A stretch of DNA of 64,000 nt from Streptomyces sp. WAC 01529 (GCF_003945545.1 NZ_CP029617.1:6909001-6973000), one strand, 5' to 3'; shown: positions 49,960 through 58,789, numbered from the stretch's first letter. Numbers and translations are program-made. The notes: a model not told the origin generated them from the sequence alone.

Positions 49960-50709
49960 TCAGCCGTCCTTCAGGGCGCGGTCGAGGAGCGGAAGGAGCC
50001 GGTCCCAGTGGCACTGGAACGCGGCGGGGCTGAAGGCGTCGGTGTCGGCCATGGTGAAGCCGTGCAGGGTGTCGGGGTAGATCTCGACGGTGTAGGCGAC
50101 GCCCGCCGCGTCCAGGGAGTTCTTCACCTCGCTGATGGCCTCGGGCGACAAGTCGTGCTCGGCGAGGCCGAGATGGACCTCGGCGGTGAGGTCGGGGATG
50201 AGCCGGTGCGGGCTGTCGGGCGCGTCGGTGACCAGGAAGCCGGGGTGGAATCCGGCGACGGCGGCCACCTTCTGGGGGTGGGCCGTCGCGGTGCGCATCG
50301 CCAGTGCGGCCCCCAGGCAGTAGCCGGTGGTGCCGACCGGGCCGCCGCTGACCTCGGGCTGGGCGGTGAGGAAGCCGAGGTAGGCCTCGGCGTCGCGCAG
50401 GACGCGCTCGGTGGTGTGCGCCTCGACCAGGGGCATGGCCTGCGCGAAGACCGCGGGCCTGGCCTCTTCCCCGATGTGCTCGGGCAGGTCGAGGACCGGT
50501 GCGGGACCGTGCCGGTAGTACAGGTTGGGAACGAGTACGTAGTAACCGTGCTCGGCCAGTTCGCGGGCCATCGCCTCAAGGACGGGCCGTACACCGAAGG
50601 CGTCCGGGTACATCAGCACCCCGGGGTGGCGCCCGTCCCCGTCGGGGAAGGCGGCGAAGGCGTCGGCCGGGCCGTCGGGTGTGGGTATCTGAACGGTTTT
50701 GGTGGGCAT
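49960..50709 (-). CDS. Dienelactone hydrolase-family protein
   Basis: 249 residues. Alpha/beta hydrolase with a cysteine nucleophile (GYCLGAAL near residue 130), as in dienelactone hydrolase, plus the Asp and His of the triad (LAEHDLSPE and TLHGFTMAD). No signal. Its physiological substrate is unknown; related proteins act on ring-cleavage lactones. It is followed upstream (in its own promoter region) by an 18-bp tandem repeat. Confidence 0.88.
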   Translation of the reverse strand: MPTKTVQIPTPDGPADAFAAFPDGDGRHPGVLMYPDAFGVRPVLEAMARELAEHGYYVLVPNLYYRHGPAPVLDLPEHIGEEARPAVFAQAMPLVEAHTTERVLRDAEAYLGFLTAQPEVSGGPVGTTGYCLGAALAMRTATAHPQKVAAVAGFHPGFLVTDAPDSPHRLIPDLTAEVHLGLAEHDLSPEAISEVKNSLDAAGVAYTVEIYPDTLHGFTMADTDAFSPAAFQCHWDRLLPLLDRALKDG

Positions 50710-50756
50710 GGTGGATCTTCCTTCCCCGGGATCCGGCGATGATACGTGCGGCGCGG

Positions 50757-50845
50757 CACCGGGGAGGGATCCGCACCGGGGAGCGATCCGCCACCGGAAA
50801 GCACTCCGGCACCGAAAAGCGATCCGTCACCGGGAAGCACTGCGT
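50757..50845. repeat. Five 18-bp tandem units (minisatellite)
   Basis: Units beginning CACCGGGGAGCGATCCGC run from 50757 to 50845: the first is 17 bases, the others 18 (50774, 50792, 50810, 50828). Alternate units share GGGAGCGATCC or GAAAGCACTCC-type cores. The array ends at the stop codon of the MerR-HEAT gene and reaches to within 48 bases of the hydrolase start. Confidence 0.85.
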
Positions 50846-51849
50846 CATCGCCCCTCACGTATCCCGAGGATGTACGCCGCGGTGAGCGCGACACCGCGGT
50901 CCTCGTCCCGCGCCAGCTCGGCCAGCGCGCCCGACGCCGTGCTCCCCGGGACATCGGCGAGCGCCTGCGTCAGCCGCCGCCGTACGGACGGCTCGGCCGC
51001 GGCCCGCGCGAGCCGCTCGGCGATCCCAGCGGCGATCCGCTCCGCCTGGGCGGGGCAGCTCGCGAGCGCGCCCAGAGCGTCGGCCGCGTCGACGTCGTTC
51101 ACCTCCGCCACGACCATGTCGATGAGCGTCGGCACCGCGTCGGCGACCCCGCGCATCCCGAGCGCCAGGGCCGCGTGCCCGCGGACCACGATGTCGGGGC
51201 CCGCGAGGGCTTCCCGCAGCAGCGCGGTCGCCTCCTCGTGCGGAATCTCGACGAGGGCCTGGACGGCGCGTTCGCGCACCTCGGCCGCCGGTGAGCCGAG
51301 CCCCCTCGCCAGCAGCGCCCATCCGCCGCCTTCCGAGCGCGCAAGGGCCCAGCGAAGGGCCCCGGCGACGTTCGGGTCCGACTCGCTCAGGACCGCCTCG
51401 ACCAGCGCCTCCACCGGCACCGGGACCTCCTCCGCCGAGGCGAGGGCCGCGCGCTGGCGCTTGCCCGCGCTCTTCGAGCCGAGATCCTGGAGGAGCGCGA
51501 CGATCTGGAGGACGTCCTGCCAGCCCGCCGGTTCCGCCGCGTCGATCCGGCGGAGCCGGGTCAGCAGCTCCGTCTCGCGCGCGATGCGCTCCCGCGTGCG
51601 GCGGACGAGGTCGTCGACGAGTTCCGAGGGGGTGAATCCGGGATCGTCGAACGCGCGCCCGGCCTCGCGCAGCGAAAGGCCCAGCGACCGCAGGCTCTCG
51701 ATGTGGAAGATCCGCCGGATGTCCTCCTCGGAGTACTCCCGGTACCCGCCGCCGGTACGGCCCGTCGGCCGCACCAGGCCGAGCGCGTCGTAGTGCCTGA
51801 GCATGCGGGCGCTGACCCCCGACAGCCGCGCCACCTCACCGATCAGCAC
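50845..51849 (-). CDS. MerR-family regulator fused to HEAT repeats
   Basis: 334 residues from the GTG at 51849. Residues 1-70 are a MerR DNA-binding domain (LIGEVARLSGVSARMLRHYDALGLV, then GGGYREYSEEDIRRI). Residues 90-120 are its coiled coil. Residues 140-334 have a periodic helical pattern of HEAT-like units (AEVRERAVQALVEIPHEEATALL; IVVRGHAALALGMRG; VRRRLTQALADVPGS). A MerR head fused to a HEAT solenoid is unusual: it replaces the usual small ligand domain by a protein-binding scaffold. The next gene, seven bases upstream, is also a HEAT protein. Confidence 0.85.
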   Translation of the reverse strand: MLIGEVARLSGVSARMLRHYDALGLVRPTGRTGGGYREYSEEDIRRIFHIESLRSLGLSLREAGRAFDDPGFTPSELVDDLVRRTRERIARETELLTRLRRIDAAEPAGWQDVLQIVALLQDLGSKSAGKRQRAALASAEEVPVPVEALVEAVLSESDPNVAGALRWALARSEGGGWALLARGLGSPAAEVRERAVQALVEIPHEEATALLREALAGPDIVVRGHAALALGMRGVADAVPTLIDMVVAEVNDVDAADALGALASCPAQAERIAAGIAERLARAAAEPSVRRRLTQALADVPGSTASGALAELARDEDRGVALTAAYILGIREGR

Positions 51850-51855
51850 CGCGTG

Positions 51856-52557
51856 TCACTCCTCTTCGCCCTCCTCGCCCGCGCCGCCGAGTGCGACGAC
51901 GCGCTTGGCCTCCTCGATCGCGCACTCGAATCCGGCGTCCGGGTCGCGCAACAGCCGTTCCGTGGCGCGCGCGTGCGCGCGTACGGCGGGCTCCGGGTCG
52001 ATCATCGCAGCGTCGAGCGCCGGCACGATCACCTCGCCCAGCGCGATCAGCGCCCGGCTCAGGCTCAGCTGCGTCTCCCGCCCGCCTCGCCCGAACTGTG
52101 CCGCCAGTGCCGCCGCCAGCCCGCGTTCTTCTCCTTCGGGTGCGAGCACGACCGCCGCCCGCCAGGCGCTCCGCGCCACCTCGTCGTCGGCGTCGGACAG
52201 CAGCGCCGGGGTGATCGCGGGCCATGCCTGCCGGTCCCCGATCTTGGACAGGGTGTGCAGCGCCTGGCTCCGTGCCTGCTCCCGCTCCGAGCGGACCTCG
52301 CCGAGCAGCGCCGGGACGGTCACGGCCGCCGGGTGGCGGGTCAGCGCCCAGGTGAGCATTTCCCGTACGTAGAACTCGGGCTCGACCGCGCACCGCTCGA
52401 CGAGCTTGCCGACGAAGCGCGGGTCAGGGTCGGTACCGACCGCGAGCGCGGCGCGCAGCCGCACCGAGGAGCGCCCGTCCTCCAGCCCTCGAAGGGCACG
52501 CATGCGCTCTGTGACCGCCTCTGCGGCCGTATCCGTGTCCTGTTGCGACAGGGGCAT
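51856..52557 (-). CDS. HEAT-repeat protein
   Basis: 233 residues from ATG 52557, with GGAGG eight bases ahead; a GTG at 52566 is too close to that site. All of it reads as helical repeat units (SSVRLRAALAVGTDPD; EPEFYVREMLTWALTRHP; SDADDEVARSAWRAAVVLAP; EPAVRAHARATERLL). It stands seven bases before the MerR-HEAT fusion gene, so both proteins probably act together, perhaps as partner solenoids. Confidence 0.85.
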   Translation of the reverse strand: MPLSQQDTDTAAEAVTERMRALRGLEDGRSSVRLRAALAVGTDPDPRFVGKLVERCAVEPEFYVREMLTWALTRHPAAVTVPALLGEVRSEREQARSQALHTLSKIGDRQAWPAITPALLSDADDEVARSAWRAAVVLAPEGEERGLAAALAAQFGRGGRETQLSLSRALIALGEVIVPALDAAMIDPEPAVRAHARATERLLRDPDAGFECAIEEAKRVVALGGAGEEGEEE

Positions 52558-52604
52558 CGGGATCACCTCCTCGACGCAGTGAAGGCCTTGTCACCGTGTC
52601 AAGG

Positions 52605-53210
52605 TCAAACCAGCGACACACCGCGTCCGGCGAAGAACGGCTCGAACGCCTCGGCGGACATGGAGGCGGTCCGCGTCGCCGCGTCGATGCCCGACGGATT
52701 GTGGAAGTGCAGCCGCCCGTCGGCCGCGCGGCCGGTGAGCAGCACGAGATGGCCGCCGCGATCCGGCGCGGGGCGGTGCGGGCGGCGGATCTCGAAGTGG
52801 ACGGAGGCGATGACCTGCCGGCCCTCGTCCAGGAGCGTGCCGATCTCCGCGACGGACAGGTGCCGGTGGACCACGGCGTCGACGCCGTGCGCCTCGCGGG
52901 CGTACTCGGCGAACGGGGCGTAGATCATTCCCCGGATCACCCCGTCGGCCTCGGTGTAGGCGCCGTATTTCAGCGCGCCGTCACGCAGGGCGAACAGGGA
53001 CGGCGCGGACGGACCGAGCGCCATCTGATAACACGTCAGGCCGCACAGATGGCCGCACCAGCGGGCGTAGTCGTCCAGGGTGGCCGCGCCCGACTCCCGC
53101 CACGCCGGGTCCGCGGCGCGGTCGAACCCCTCGTACACGATGGGCCCGACGAGACCGGGCGAGGCGAACTGCGTGCGTACCGGGGCCCGGCAGGTGGTGC
53201 AGAGGGGCAT
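52605..53210 (-). CDS. C39-like cysteine-peptidase-type protein
   Basis: 201 residues. Papain-like fold suggested by CGHLCGLTCYQMALG (catalytic-type Cys region near residue 52-60), GGHLVLLTGR (His near 152) and FHNPSG (Asn near 168), as in peptidase C39-like proteins. The N-terminus has a CTTC pair. No signal peptide, so not a typical bacteriocin exporter. It starts one base after the aminotransferase stop, on the same transcript. Confidence 0.7.
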   Translation of the reverse strand: MPLCTTCRAPVRTQFASPGLVGPIVYEGFDRAADPAWRESGAATLDDYARWCGHLCGLTCYQMALGPSAPSLFALRDGALKYGAYTEADGVIRGMIYAPFAEYAREAHGVDAVVHRHLSVAEIGTLLDEGRQVIASVHFEIRRPHRPAPDRGGHLVLLTGRAADGRLHFHNPSGIDAATRTASMSAEAFEPFFAGRGVSLV

Positions 53211-53211
53211 G

Positions 53212-54423
53212 TCACTGACGATAGCCGCTCAGGAAGCGGCCGATGCGGCTGATCGCCGCGTCGAGGTCGTCGGCGTGGGGGAGGGTGAGGATGCGGAAGT
53301 GGTCGGGGCGGGGCCAGTTGAAGCCGGTGCCCTGGACCACCTGGATCTTCTCCTGGAGCAGGAGGTCGAGGACGAACTTCTCGTCGTCGTGGATCGGGTG
53401 GACCTTCGGGTCCAGGCGCGGGAAGGCGTACAGCGCGCCCTTCGGCTTCACGCAGGACACGCCGGGGATCTCGTTCAGCTTCTCCCAGGCCCGGTCCCGC
53501 TGCTCGTACAACCGCCCGCCGGGCGCGGTCAGTTCGCGGATCGACTGGCGCCCGCCGAGCGCGGCCTGGATGGCGTACTGCGCCGGGGCGTTGGGGCACA
53601 GCCGCATGGAGGCGAGCATCGTCAGCCCCTCCAGGTAGTTCTTCGCGTGCTGCTGCGGGCCGGTGACGACCAGCCAGCCCGAGCGGAAACCCGCCACCCG
53701 GTACGTCTTGGACAGTCCGCAGAAGGTGAGGACCACGAGGTCCGGGGCGAGGGCGGCGACGCTGTGGTGCACGGCGTCGTCGTACAGGATCTGGTCGTAG
53801 ATCTCGTCGGCGAAGACCATCAGGCCGTGCCGCCGCGCCAGATCGAGGATGCCCTCCAGGACCTCCTTCGGATAGACCGCGCCCGTGGGGTTGTTGGGGT
53901 TGATGATCACGACGGCCTTGGTCCGGTCGGTGATCTTCGCGGCCATGTCGTCGAGGTCGGGGTACCACTCCGCGGACTCGTCGCACACGTAGTGGACGGC
54001 CTTGCCCCCGGAGAGGGTGGTGACGGCGGTCCACAGCGGGAAGTCCGGCGCGGGGATGAGGACTTCGTCGCCGTCCTCGAGGAGCGCCTGCACCGCCATC
54101 GTGACCAGCTCGGAGACGCCGTTGCCCAGGAAGACGTCGTCCACGGAGACCTCGTCGAGGCCGAGCGCCTGATAGCGCTGGGCGACGGCGCGCCGGGCGG
54201 ACAGGACGCCGCGCGAGTCCGTGTAGCCGTGCGCGTTCGGGAGCATCCGGATCATGTCCTGGACGATCTCCTCGGGCGCCTCGAAGCCGAAGAGCGCGGG
54301 GTTGCCGGTGTTGAGGCGCAGGACGCTGTGGCCCGCCTCCTCCAGGGCGTTCGCGTGCTCGATGACGGGGCCGCGGATCTCGTAACAGACCTCGCTGAGC
54401 TTGCTCGACTGCCGGAACTCCAT
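53212..54423 (-). CDS. PLP-dependent aminotransferase (alanine/aspartate type)
   Basis: 403 residues. Fold-type I aminotransferase with the PLP lysine in SKTYRVAGFRSGW near residue 245 and the substrate-arginine region HFRILTLPHADDL near 380. NPNNPTGAVYPKE is the cofactor loop. It is the kind of enzyme called AlaA/AlaT in other bacteria (pyruvate-glutamate aminotransferase); close relatives use aspartate. It is divergent from an HxlR regulator with palindromes between. The C39-like protein is encoded directly behind it. Confidence 0.92.
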   Translation of the reverse strand: MEFRQSSKLSEVCYEIRGPVIEHANALEEAGHSVLRLNTGNPALFGFEAPEEIVQDMIRMLPNAHGYTDSRGVLSARRAVAQRYQALGLDEVSVDDVFLGNGVSELVTMAVQALLEDGDEVLIPAPDFPLWTAVTTLSGGKAVHYVCDESAEWYPDLDDMAAKITDRTKAVVIINPNNPTGAVYPKEVLEGILDLARRHGLMVFADEIYDQILYDDAVHHSVAALAPDLVVLTFCGLSKTYRVAGFRSGWLVVTGPQQHAKNYLEGLTMLASMRLCPNAPAQYAIQAALGGRQSIRELTAPGGRLYEQRDRAWEKLNEIPGVSCVKPKGALYAFPRLDPKVHPIHDDEKFVLDLLLQEKIQVVQGTGFNWPRPDHFRILTLPHADDLDAAISRIGRFLSGYRQ

Positions 54424-54449
54424 GCGGTGCGCCTCCCGTGACGTGAGTT

Positions 54450-54485
54450 ACTTGGTTTTACCAAGTCCCCCCTTGGAAAGTCCAA
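54450..54485. promoter_or_regulatory. Two adjacent palindromes, aminotransferase / HxlR
   Basis: ACTTGGT-TTT-ACCAAGT (54450-54466) is a perfect 7-3-7 palindrome and TTGGA-AAG-TCCAA (54473-54485) a perfect 5-3-5 one. They lie 27 bases from the aminotransferase start and 23 from the HxlR start, so they can control both. Confidence 0.8.
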
Positions 54486-54507
54486 CAACTTGTCTAGACT
54501 GCGTCAC

Positions 54508-55140
54508 ATGTCACCTCGCCGAAGCTACGACCAGTACTGCGCGGCGGCCCGGGCCCTGGACGCCGTGGGCGACCGCTGGACCCTCTTGGTCGTCAGGGAA
54601 CTGCTGGTCGGCCCCCGCCGCTACACCGACCTGCACGCCGATCTGCCGGGCGTCAGCACGGACGTCCTCGCCTCGCGCCTGAAGGACATGGAGCAGCAGG
54701 GCCTGACCACGCGCCGCCGACTGCCCCCGCCCGCGGCGGCGTACGTCTACGAACTCACCGCCCGAGGCCGGGAGTTGCTGCCTGTCCTGGAGGCGCTGGC
54801 CGCCTGGGGCGCGCACGGCCTCGACGAGCGCAGGCCCACCGACGCGGTCCGCGCGCACTGGTTCGCGCTCCCGCTGCTGCGGAGCCTGGCGCGGACCGGC
54901 GCCGAGGGCGTGGTGGAGGTGCGGCTCGACGAGGGCCGCTTCCACGTACGCCTCGGGGCCGGCCCCGAAACATACGGAGACGGCCCCGCGCCGACCGCCC
55001 CCGACGCCGGCCTCACGCTGGACGCGGCCACGTGCGTGGCGGTCAGCAGGGGTGAACTCACCGTCGGCGAGGGCGTACGGGAGGGCCGCATCGAGGTCTC
55101 CGGCGAGGGAGTCCTCGCGAAGGCGCTGCGCGCGTCGTGA
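54508..55140 (+). CDS. HxlR-family regulator with a C-terminal extension
   Basis: 210 residues from ATG 54508; the TTG at 54490 would put the operator too close to the start. Winged helix of the HxlR type (YDQYCAAARALDAVGDRWTLL, RYTDLHADLPGVSTDVLASRL, YVYELTARGRELL). The C-terminal 90 residues form a small alpha-beta unit like SCP2/sterol-carrier domains seen in some actinomycete HxlR proteins. The conserved cysteine is Cys11. It probably controls the divergent aminotransferase. Confidence 0.88.
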   Translation: MSPRRSYDQYCAAARALDAVGDRWTLLVVRELLVGPRRYTDLHADLPGVSTDVLASRLKDMEQQGLTTRRRLPPPAAAYVYELTARGRELLPVLEALAAWGAHGLDERRPTDAVRAHWFALPLLRSLARTGAEGVVEVRLDEGRFHVRLGAGPETYGDGPAPTAPDAGLTLDAATCVAVSRGELTVGEGVREGRIEVSGEGVLAKALRAS

Positions 55141-55206
55141 CCGGGGCGGCTGGGTGAGGGCGAGCGCCCGGTGCGGCCGCTCCGAACGGTGACCACGGCA
55201 CCGTCG

Positions 55207-55869
55207 TCACGGCGCGGGGCGGTCCAGGCCGTGGCGGTGGGCGAGGACGATGGCCTGGGCGCGGTCGCGGAGGCCGAGCTTCATGAGGATGCGGGTGATG
55301 TGCGCCTTCACGGTCGCTTCGCTGATGTACAGCCGCGCGGCGATCTCGGCGTTGGAGTGGGCCTGGGCGAGGAGGGGCAGGACTTCGCGTTCGCGGGCGG
55401 TGAGCTGGTCGTAGCCGACGGGTGGGGCGGGGTCGGGGGCGGGGAGGCTGGTGTAGCGGTGGATGAGCGTGCGGGTCATCTGGGGGGAGAGGACGGCGTC
55501 GCCGCGGTGGGCGGAGCGGATGGCTTGCTGGATGAGTTCGGCGGGGGCGTCCTTGAGGATGAAACCGTCGGCGCCCGCCTCGAGTGCCTGGTGGAGATAG
55601 GTGTCCAGGCCGAAGGTGGTGACGATCACGATGCGGGGGCTGTGCGGGCGGGCGCGAAGGTGGCGGGTGACAGCGATGCCGTCGGTGCCGGGCATCTGGA
55701 TGTCCAGCAGGATGACGTCGGGGTGGCCGTGGTCGGACTGGGCGAGGGTTTCGGCTCCGGAAGCGGCTTCGGCGATGACGGTGAGGTCGTCGGCGGCGTT
55801 GACGATGAGGGAGAGCCCGCCGCGCACCAGCGGTTCGTCGTCGGCGATCAGGACGCGGATCTGGTTCAT
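55207..55869 (-). CDS. Response regulator, NarL/FixJ type
   Basis: 220 residues. Receiver domain with the phosphoacceptor Asp in VILLDIQMPG (near residue 55) and the conserved Lys in FILKDAPAEL; C-terminal LuxR helix-turn-helix (LTAREREVLPLLAQAHSNAE, ARLYISEATVKAHITRILMKL). Its start overlaps the kinase stop (ATGA), so both are co-translated. The likely target is the divergent 51-residue/DUF418 gene pair. Confidence 0.93.
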   Translation of the reverse strand: MNQIRVLIADDEPLVRGGLSLIVNAADDLTVIAEAASGAETLAQSDHGHPDVILLDIQMPGTDGIAVTRHLRARPHSPRIVIVTTFGLDTYLHQALEAGADGFILKDAPAELIQQAIRSAHRGDAVLSPQMTRTLIHRYTSLPAPDPAPPVGYDQLTAREREVLPLLAQAHSNAEIAARLYISEATVKAHITRILMKLGLRDRAQAIVLAHRHGLDRPAP

Positions 55870-57035
55870 GCGTTGCTCCGGGGCAGGGTGGCGGTCAGGG
55901 TGTAGCCGCCGTCGCCCTGCGGGCCGGCGGTCAGGGTGCCGCCGAGGGCGGTGACGCGTTCGCGGAGTCCGGCCAGCCCGGTCCCGCTTCCGGTGGTGGG
56001 CGACGGCCGGTCGCCGTCGGGTGGGCCGTTGGTGACGGCAATGGTGAACTGGCCGGATGTGCTGCGCAGGGTGATGCGGACGGGGGCGCCGGGGGCGTGG
56101 CGTGCGGCGTTGGTCATGCCTTCCTGGACGGTGCGGTAGGCGGTGACGGCCAGCGGCCTGGGCAGCTCCATGGTCAGGGCGCCGGTGTCGAGGGTGGCGT
56201 CGACACCGCTGGAGCGGGCGGCATCGACGAGCGCGGCCAGCTGTTCGAGGGTGGGCGGTGGGCCCTCGGGGCTGCCGGGGTCGTGGCGCAGGACGTGGAG
56301 CATGGAGCGGAGGTCTTCCATGGCCTGTCGGCCGGCCTTCTCGATGGAGGCCAGGGCGGTGACGGCGGCATCGGGATCCTTGTGGGCGACCAGGCGGGTG
56401 CCGGTGGCCTGGAGGACCATCAGGGTGACGGCGTGGGCGACCGTGTCATGCAGATCCCGGGCGACGGCGTGGCGCTCGGCGGTGACGGCCGCGCGGATCT
56501 GTTCGGCACGCCTGTGTTCGGCATCGCGCCGTGCCCGCTCGGCGCGGGCGAGGTCGAAGCGGGCCAGCGCTGAGCGCCCGAGAAGCCAGACCGCCCACAG
56601 GGCAAGGCTGACGAACACGGCGTCCCAGAGGGGGTCGCCGTTGACGGCGATCGGGCCGGCCCATTCCTCCGCCAGGCACAGCCCCAGCAGCGCCAGGGAC
56701 TTCGGGTGGCCGGATGCGTACCGGCCTGCGGTGAACGCCGCCGTGAGCAGGGCGAGGAACGGCATCGCCAGGTTCGTGGACGGCGTCAGCCAGGCCGTCT
56801 GCGCCATGGCCGCGCTCACGGCGAGGATCACGGCCGGCACCGGGTGCCGACGTCCGGCCGCCAGTGGCGCGGCCATCCCGAGCGCGCACAGTGCGTTGAG
56901 CCAGACCGGCCCCGCCAGGCCGGGCGAGGACGCGGCCTCGCGGGTGGCGACCCCGCCGAACGCCACCGCCGCGAGGCTGCCCCACCAGGCGATGGTTGGG
57001 GCTGAAAGACGAGGTGGCAGAGGGGTCGCGGTCAC
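55866..57035 (-). CDS. Sensor histidine kinase (HisKA_3 family)
   Basis: 389 residues from the GTG at 57035. Several membrane helices in residues 12-150 (MASE-like sensor part), then the dimerisation/phosphoacceptor helix ARDLHDTVAHAVTL (His near 206), and a HATPase domain ending GSGTGLAGLRERVTALGGTL. It pairs with the response regulator; with no periplasmic sensor domain it probably senses membrane conditions or a lipophilic signal. Confidence 0.9.
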   Translation of the reverse strand: MTATPLPPRLSAPTIAWWGSLAAVAFGGVATREAASSPGLAGPVWLNALCALGMAAPLAAGRRHPVPAVILAVSAAMAQTAWLTPSTNLAMPFLALLTAAFTAGRYASGHPKSLALLGLCLAEEWAGPIAVNGDPLWDAVFVSLALWAVWLLGRSALARFDLARAERARRDAEHRRAEQIRAAVTAERHAVARDLHDTVAHAVTLMVLQATGTRLVAHKDPDAAVTALASIEKAGRQAMEDLRSMLHVLRHDPGSPEGPPPTLEQLAALVDAARSSGVDATLDTGALTMELPRPLAVTAYRTVQEGMTNAARHAPGAPVRITLRSTSGQFTIAVTNGPPDGDRPSPTTGSGTGLAGLRERVTALGGTLTAGPQGDGGYTLTATLPRSNA

Positions 57036-57229
57036 CTCGCCAGTCTAGGAACCGGCCAAGCCCCGCCCGGGTGTGCCGCATACGACGAAAGTCGCATAGG
57101 CGCTCTCCCGGGACCGGCTCGCGTCCGACGAACGTCTCACCGACAACCCCGACGTGCGCCCGACGCCCTACGGCCCCTGCGATTCCTAGCGTTGAAGCGT
57201 TCCTCGACAACGCTTCCCCAGGAGGATCC

Positions 57230-57385
57230 GTGGACCAGCCCTCTCATCACCATCGCCGTCGTGTGATGCCGCGTCGGCCGCCGGAGCCGGTATGGAGGGC
57301 GGTGATCAACCCCTGCGGCATCACCGAACTGCCTCAGGACGCCCGCACCGCCCTCCACCAGCGGGCCGCCGCCCGCGGCCGGTGA
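57230..57385 (+). CDS. Small 51-residue protein, unknown
   Basis: GTG at 57230 is preceded by AGGAGG at the right distance. The 51 residues are basic and Pro-rich at the N-terminus (HHHRRRVMPRRPPEP), with a WRAVINPCGITELP core. No known family. It opens the transcript to the DUF418 gene 74 bases downstream and faces the two-component system, so it may be a regulatory small protein. Confidence 0.45.
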   Translation: MDQPSHHHRRRVMPRRPPEPVWRAVINPCGITELPQDARTALHQRAAARGR

Positions 57386-57459
57386 TCTGCCCTGCTTCCG
57401 CCGCCCGGCCCGGTGTGGCCGACCGACCCCACCTCGACTCCTCAAAGGGACACCTCGTA

Positions 57460-58692
57460 ATGCACCCACCCCTTGGCGCGGACACCAGATCCGCGGCCGT
57501 AGCAGGCCGTACGCGTGTGACGGACCTGGACGCTCTGCGCGGCTTCGCCCTGCTGGGCATCCTCATCGTCAACGCCACCTACTTCGCCTCCGCCTTCCAC
57601 GGCACCGGCGTGGCCGACCCCGCCGTCACCACGGTCGCCGACCGGGCCGTCAGCACGCTCGTCACCCTCCTGTTCGAGACCAAGTTCTATCTGCTGTTCT
57701 CGTTCCTCTTCGGCTACTCCTTCACCCTCCAGCGCCTCTCCGCCGAGCGCCGCGGCACCCGGTTCACCGCCGCGTTCCTGCGCCGCCTGGCCGCCCTCTT
57801 CGCGATCGGCGCGGCCCACGCGGTACTGCTGTTCACCGGCGACATCCTCACCACCTACGCCCTCCTCGGGCTGATCCTGCTCACGGTCGGCGGCCTGCGG
57901 GTGCGCACCGCGGCCACCGCCGCCTGCGTCCTGCTGGTTCTCACCGCCGCCGCGTACGCCGGACTCGGCGCGCTCCAAGCCGCCTTCGGCCCGCCCAACA
58001 CCCTGGACGCCCAGGCCGCGACCGCCCACGCCCTGCGCACCACGGCCCTCCTCGCGGGCGATCCGGCACAGGTCATCACCGCTCACCTGCGGGAGCTGCC
58101 CGACACCGCGGCCCTCCTGCTGTTGTTCCAGGCCCCCTGCGCCCTGGCGATGTTCCTGCTCGGCCTCGCCGCAGGCAAACACGGCCTCCTCAACCGCCCC
58201 GCCAGTACCCTCCTGCTGCGCCGCGTCCAGGTGACCGGCTTCCCCATCGGCCTCGCGGGCGCCGCCCTCTACACCCACGCCACCACCCACTGGACCGGCA
58301 CCCCCGGCGAGGCCTACGCCCTGGCCGTCGACGTCCTCACCGCCCCCGCCCTCGCAGCCGCCTACGCCGCCACACTCCTGCGCCTGCTCCACGGCCGCCA
58401 TGGACAGAGGATCAGCGGCACCCTCGCACCCGCCGGCCGCATGGCACTGAGCAACTACCTCGCCCAGTCCGCCGTACTGGCCCTCGTCTTCACCGGCTAC
58501 GGCCTCGCCGCCGTCGGCCGGCTCCACCCCGCCGCGGTCCTCCTCCTCACCCTGGCCCTGTACACCTGCCAGCTGTACGCCTCCGCACGCTGGATGCGCA
58601 CCCACGCATACGGCCCCCTGGAATGGCTGCTGCGCGCCGCGACCCACCTGGCTCTGCCCCGCTGGCGCCGGACCGCGCCCCCACCCGCTTGA
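57460..58692 (+). CDS. DUF418-family membrane protein
   Basis: 410 residues from ATG 57460 (AAAGGGA ahead). About 9-10 membrane helices; N-terminal TDLDALRGFALLGILIVN and C-terminal PAGRMALSNYLAQSAVLALVF (the DUF418 signature near residue 325) are both present. Members resemble acyltransferase-like membrane proteins without known substrate. Probably under control of the adjacent two-component system. Confidence 0.88.
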   Translation: MHPPLGADTRSAAVAGRTRVTDLDALRGFALLGILIVNATYFASAFHGTGVADPAVTTVADRAVSTLVTLLFETKFYLLFSFLFGYSFTLQRLSAERRGTRFTAAFLRRLAALFAIGAAHAVLLFTGDILTTYALLGLILLTVGGLRVRTAATAACVLLVLTAAAYAGLGALQAAFGPPNTLDAQAATAHALRTTALLAGDPAQVITAHLRELPDTAALLLLFQAPCALAMFLLGLAAGKHGLLNRPASTLLLRRVQVTGFPIGLAGAALYTHATTHWTGTPGEAYALAVDVLTAPALAAAYAATLLRLLHGRHGQRISGTLAPAGRMALSNYLAQSAVLALVFTGYGLAAVGRLHPAAVLLLTLALYTCQLYASARWMRTHAYGPLEWLLRAATHLALPRWRRTAPPPA

Positions 58693-58789
58693 CCGGGGCG
58701 GGCCCATCCGCCCCCGGCCTCCCCCGATCACCCACGATTACTATGCACTTCATGCCAGAGGCTGGAAGCAAGATGGGTGGCCCGGAAAA

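Noticed and set aside
48576..50033. 485-codon plus-strand frame opposite the VWA gene
   Set aside because: Antisense shadow; the VWA MIDAS motif and signal peptide are on the minus strand.
50757..50845. CRISPR or origin-type iteron array at the 18-bp repeats
   Set aside because: No spacers, no replication gene beside it, and unit sequence varies; simple tandem duplication explains it.
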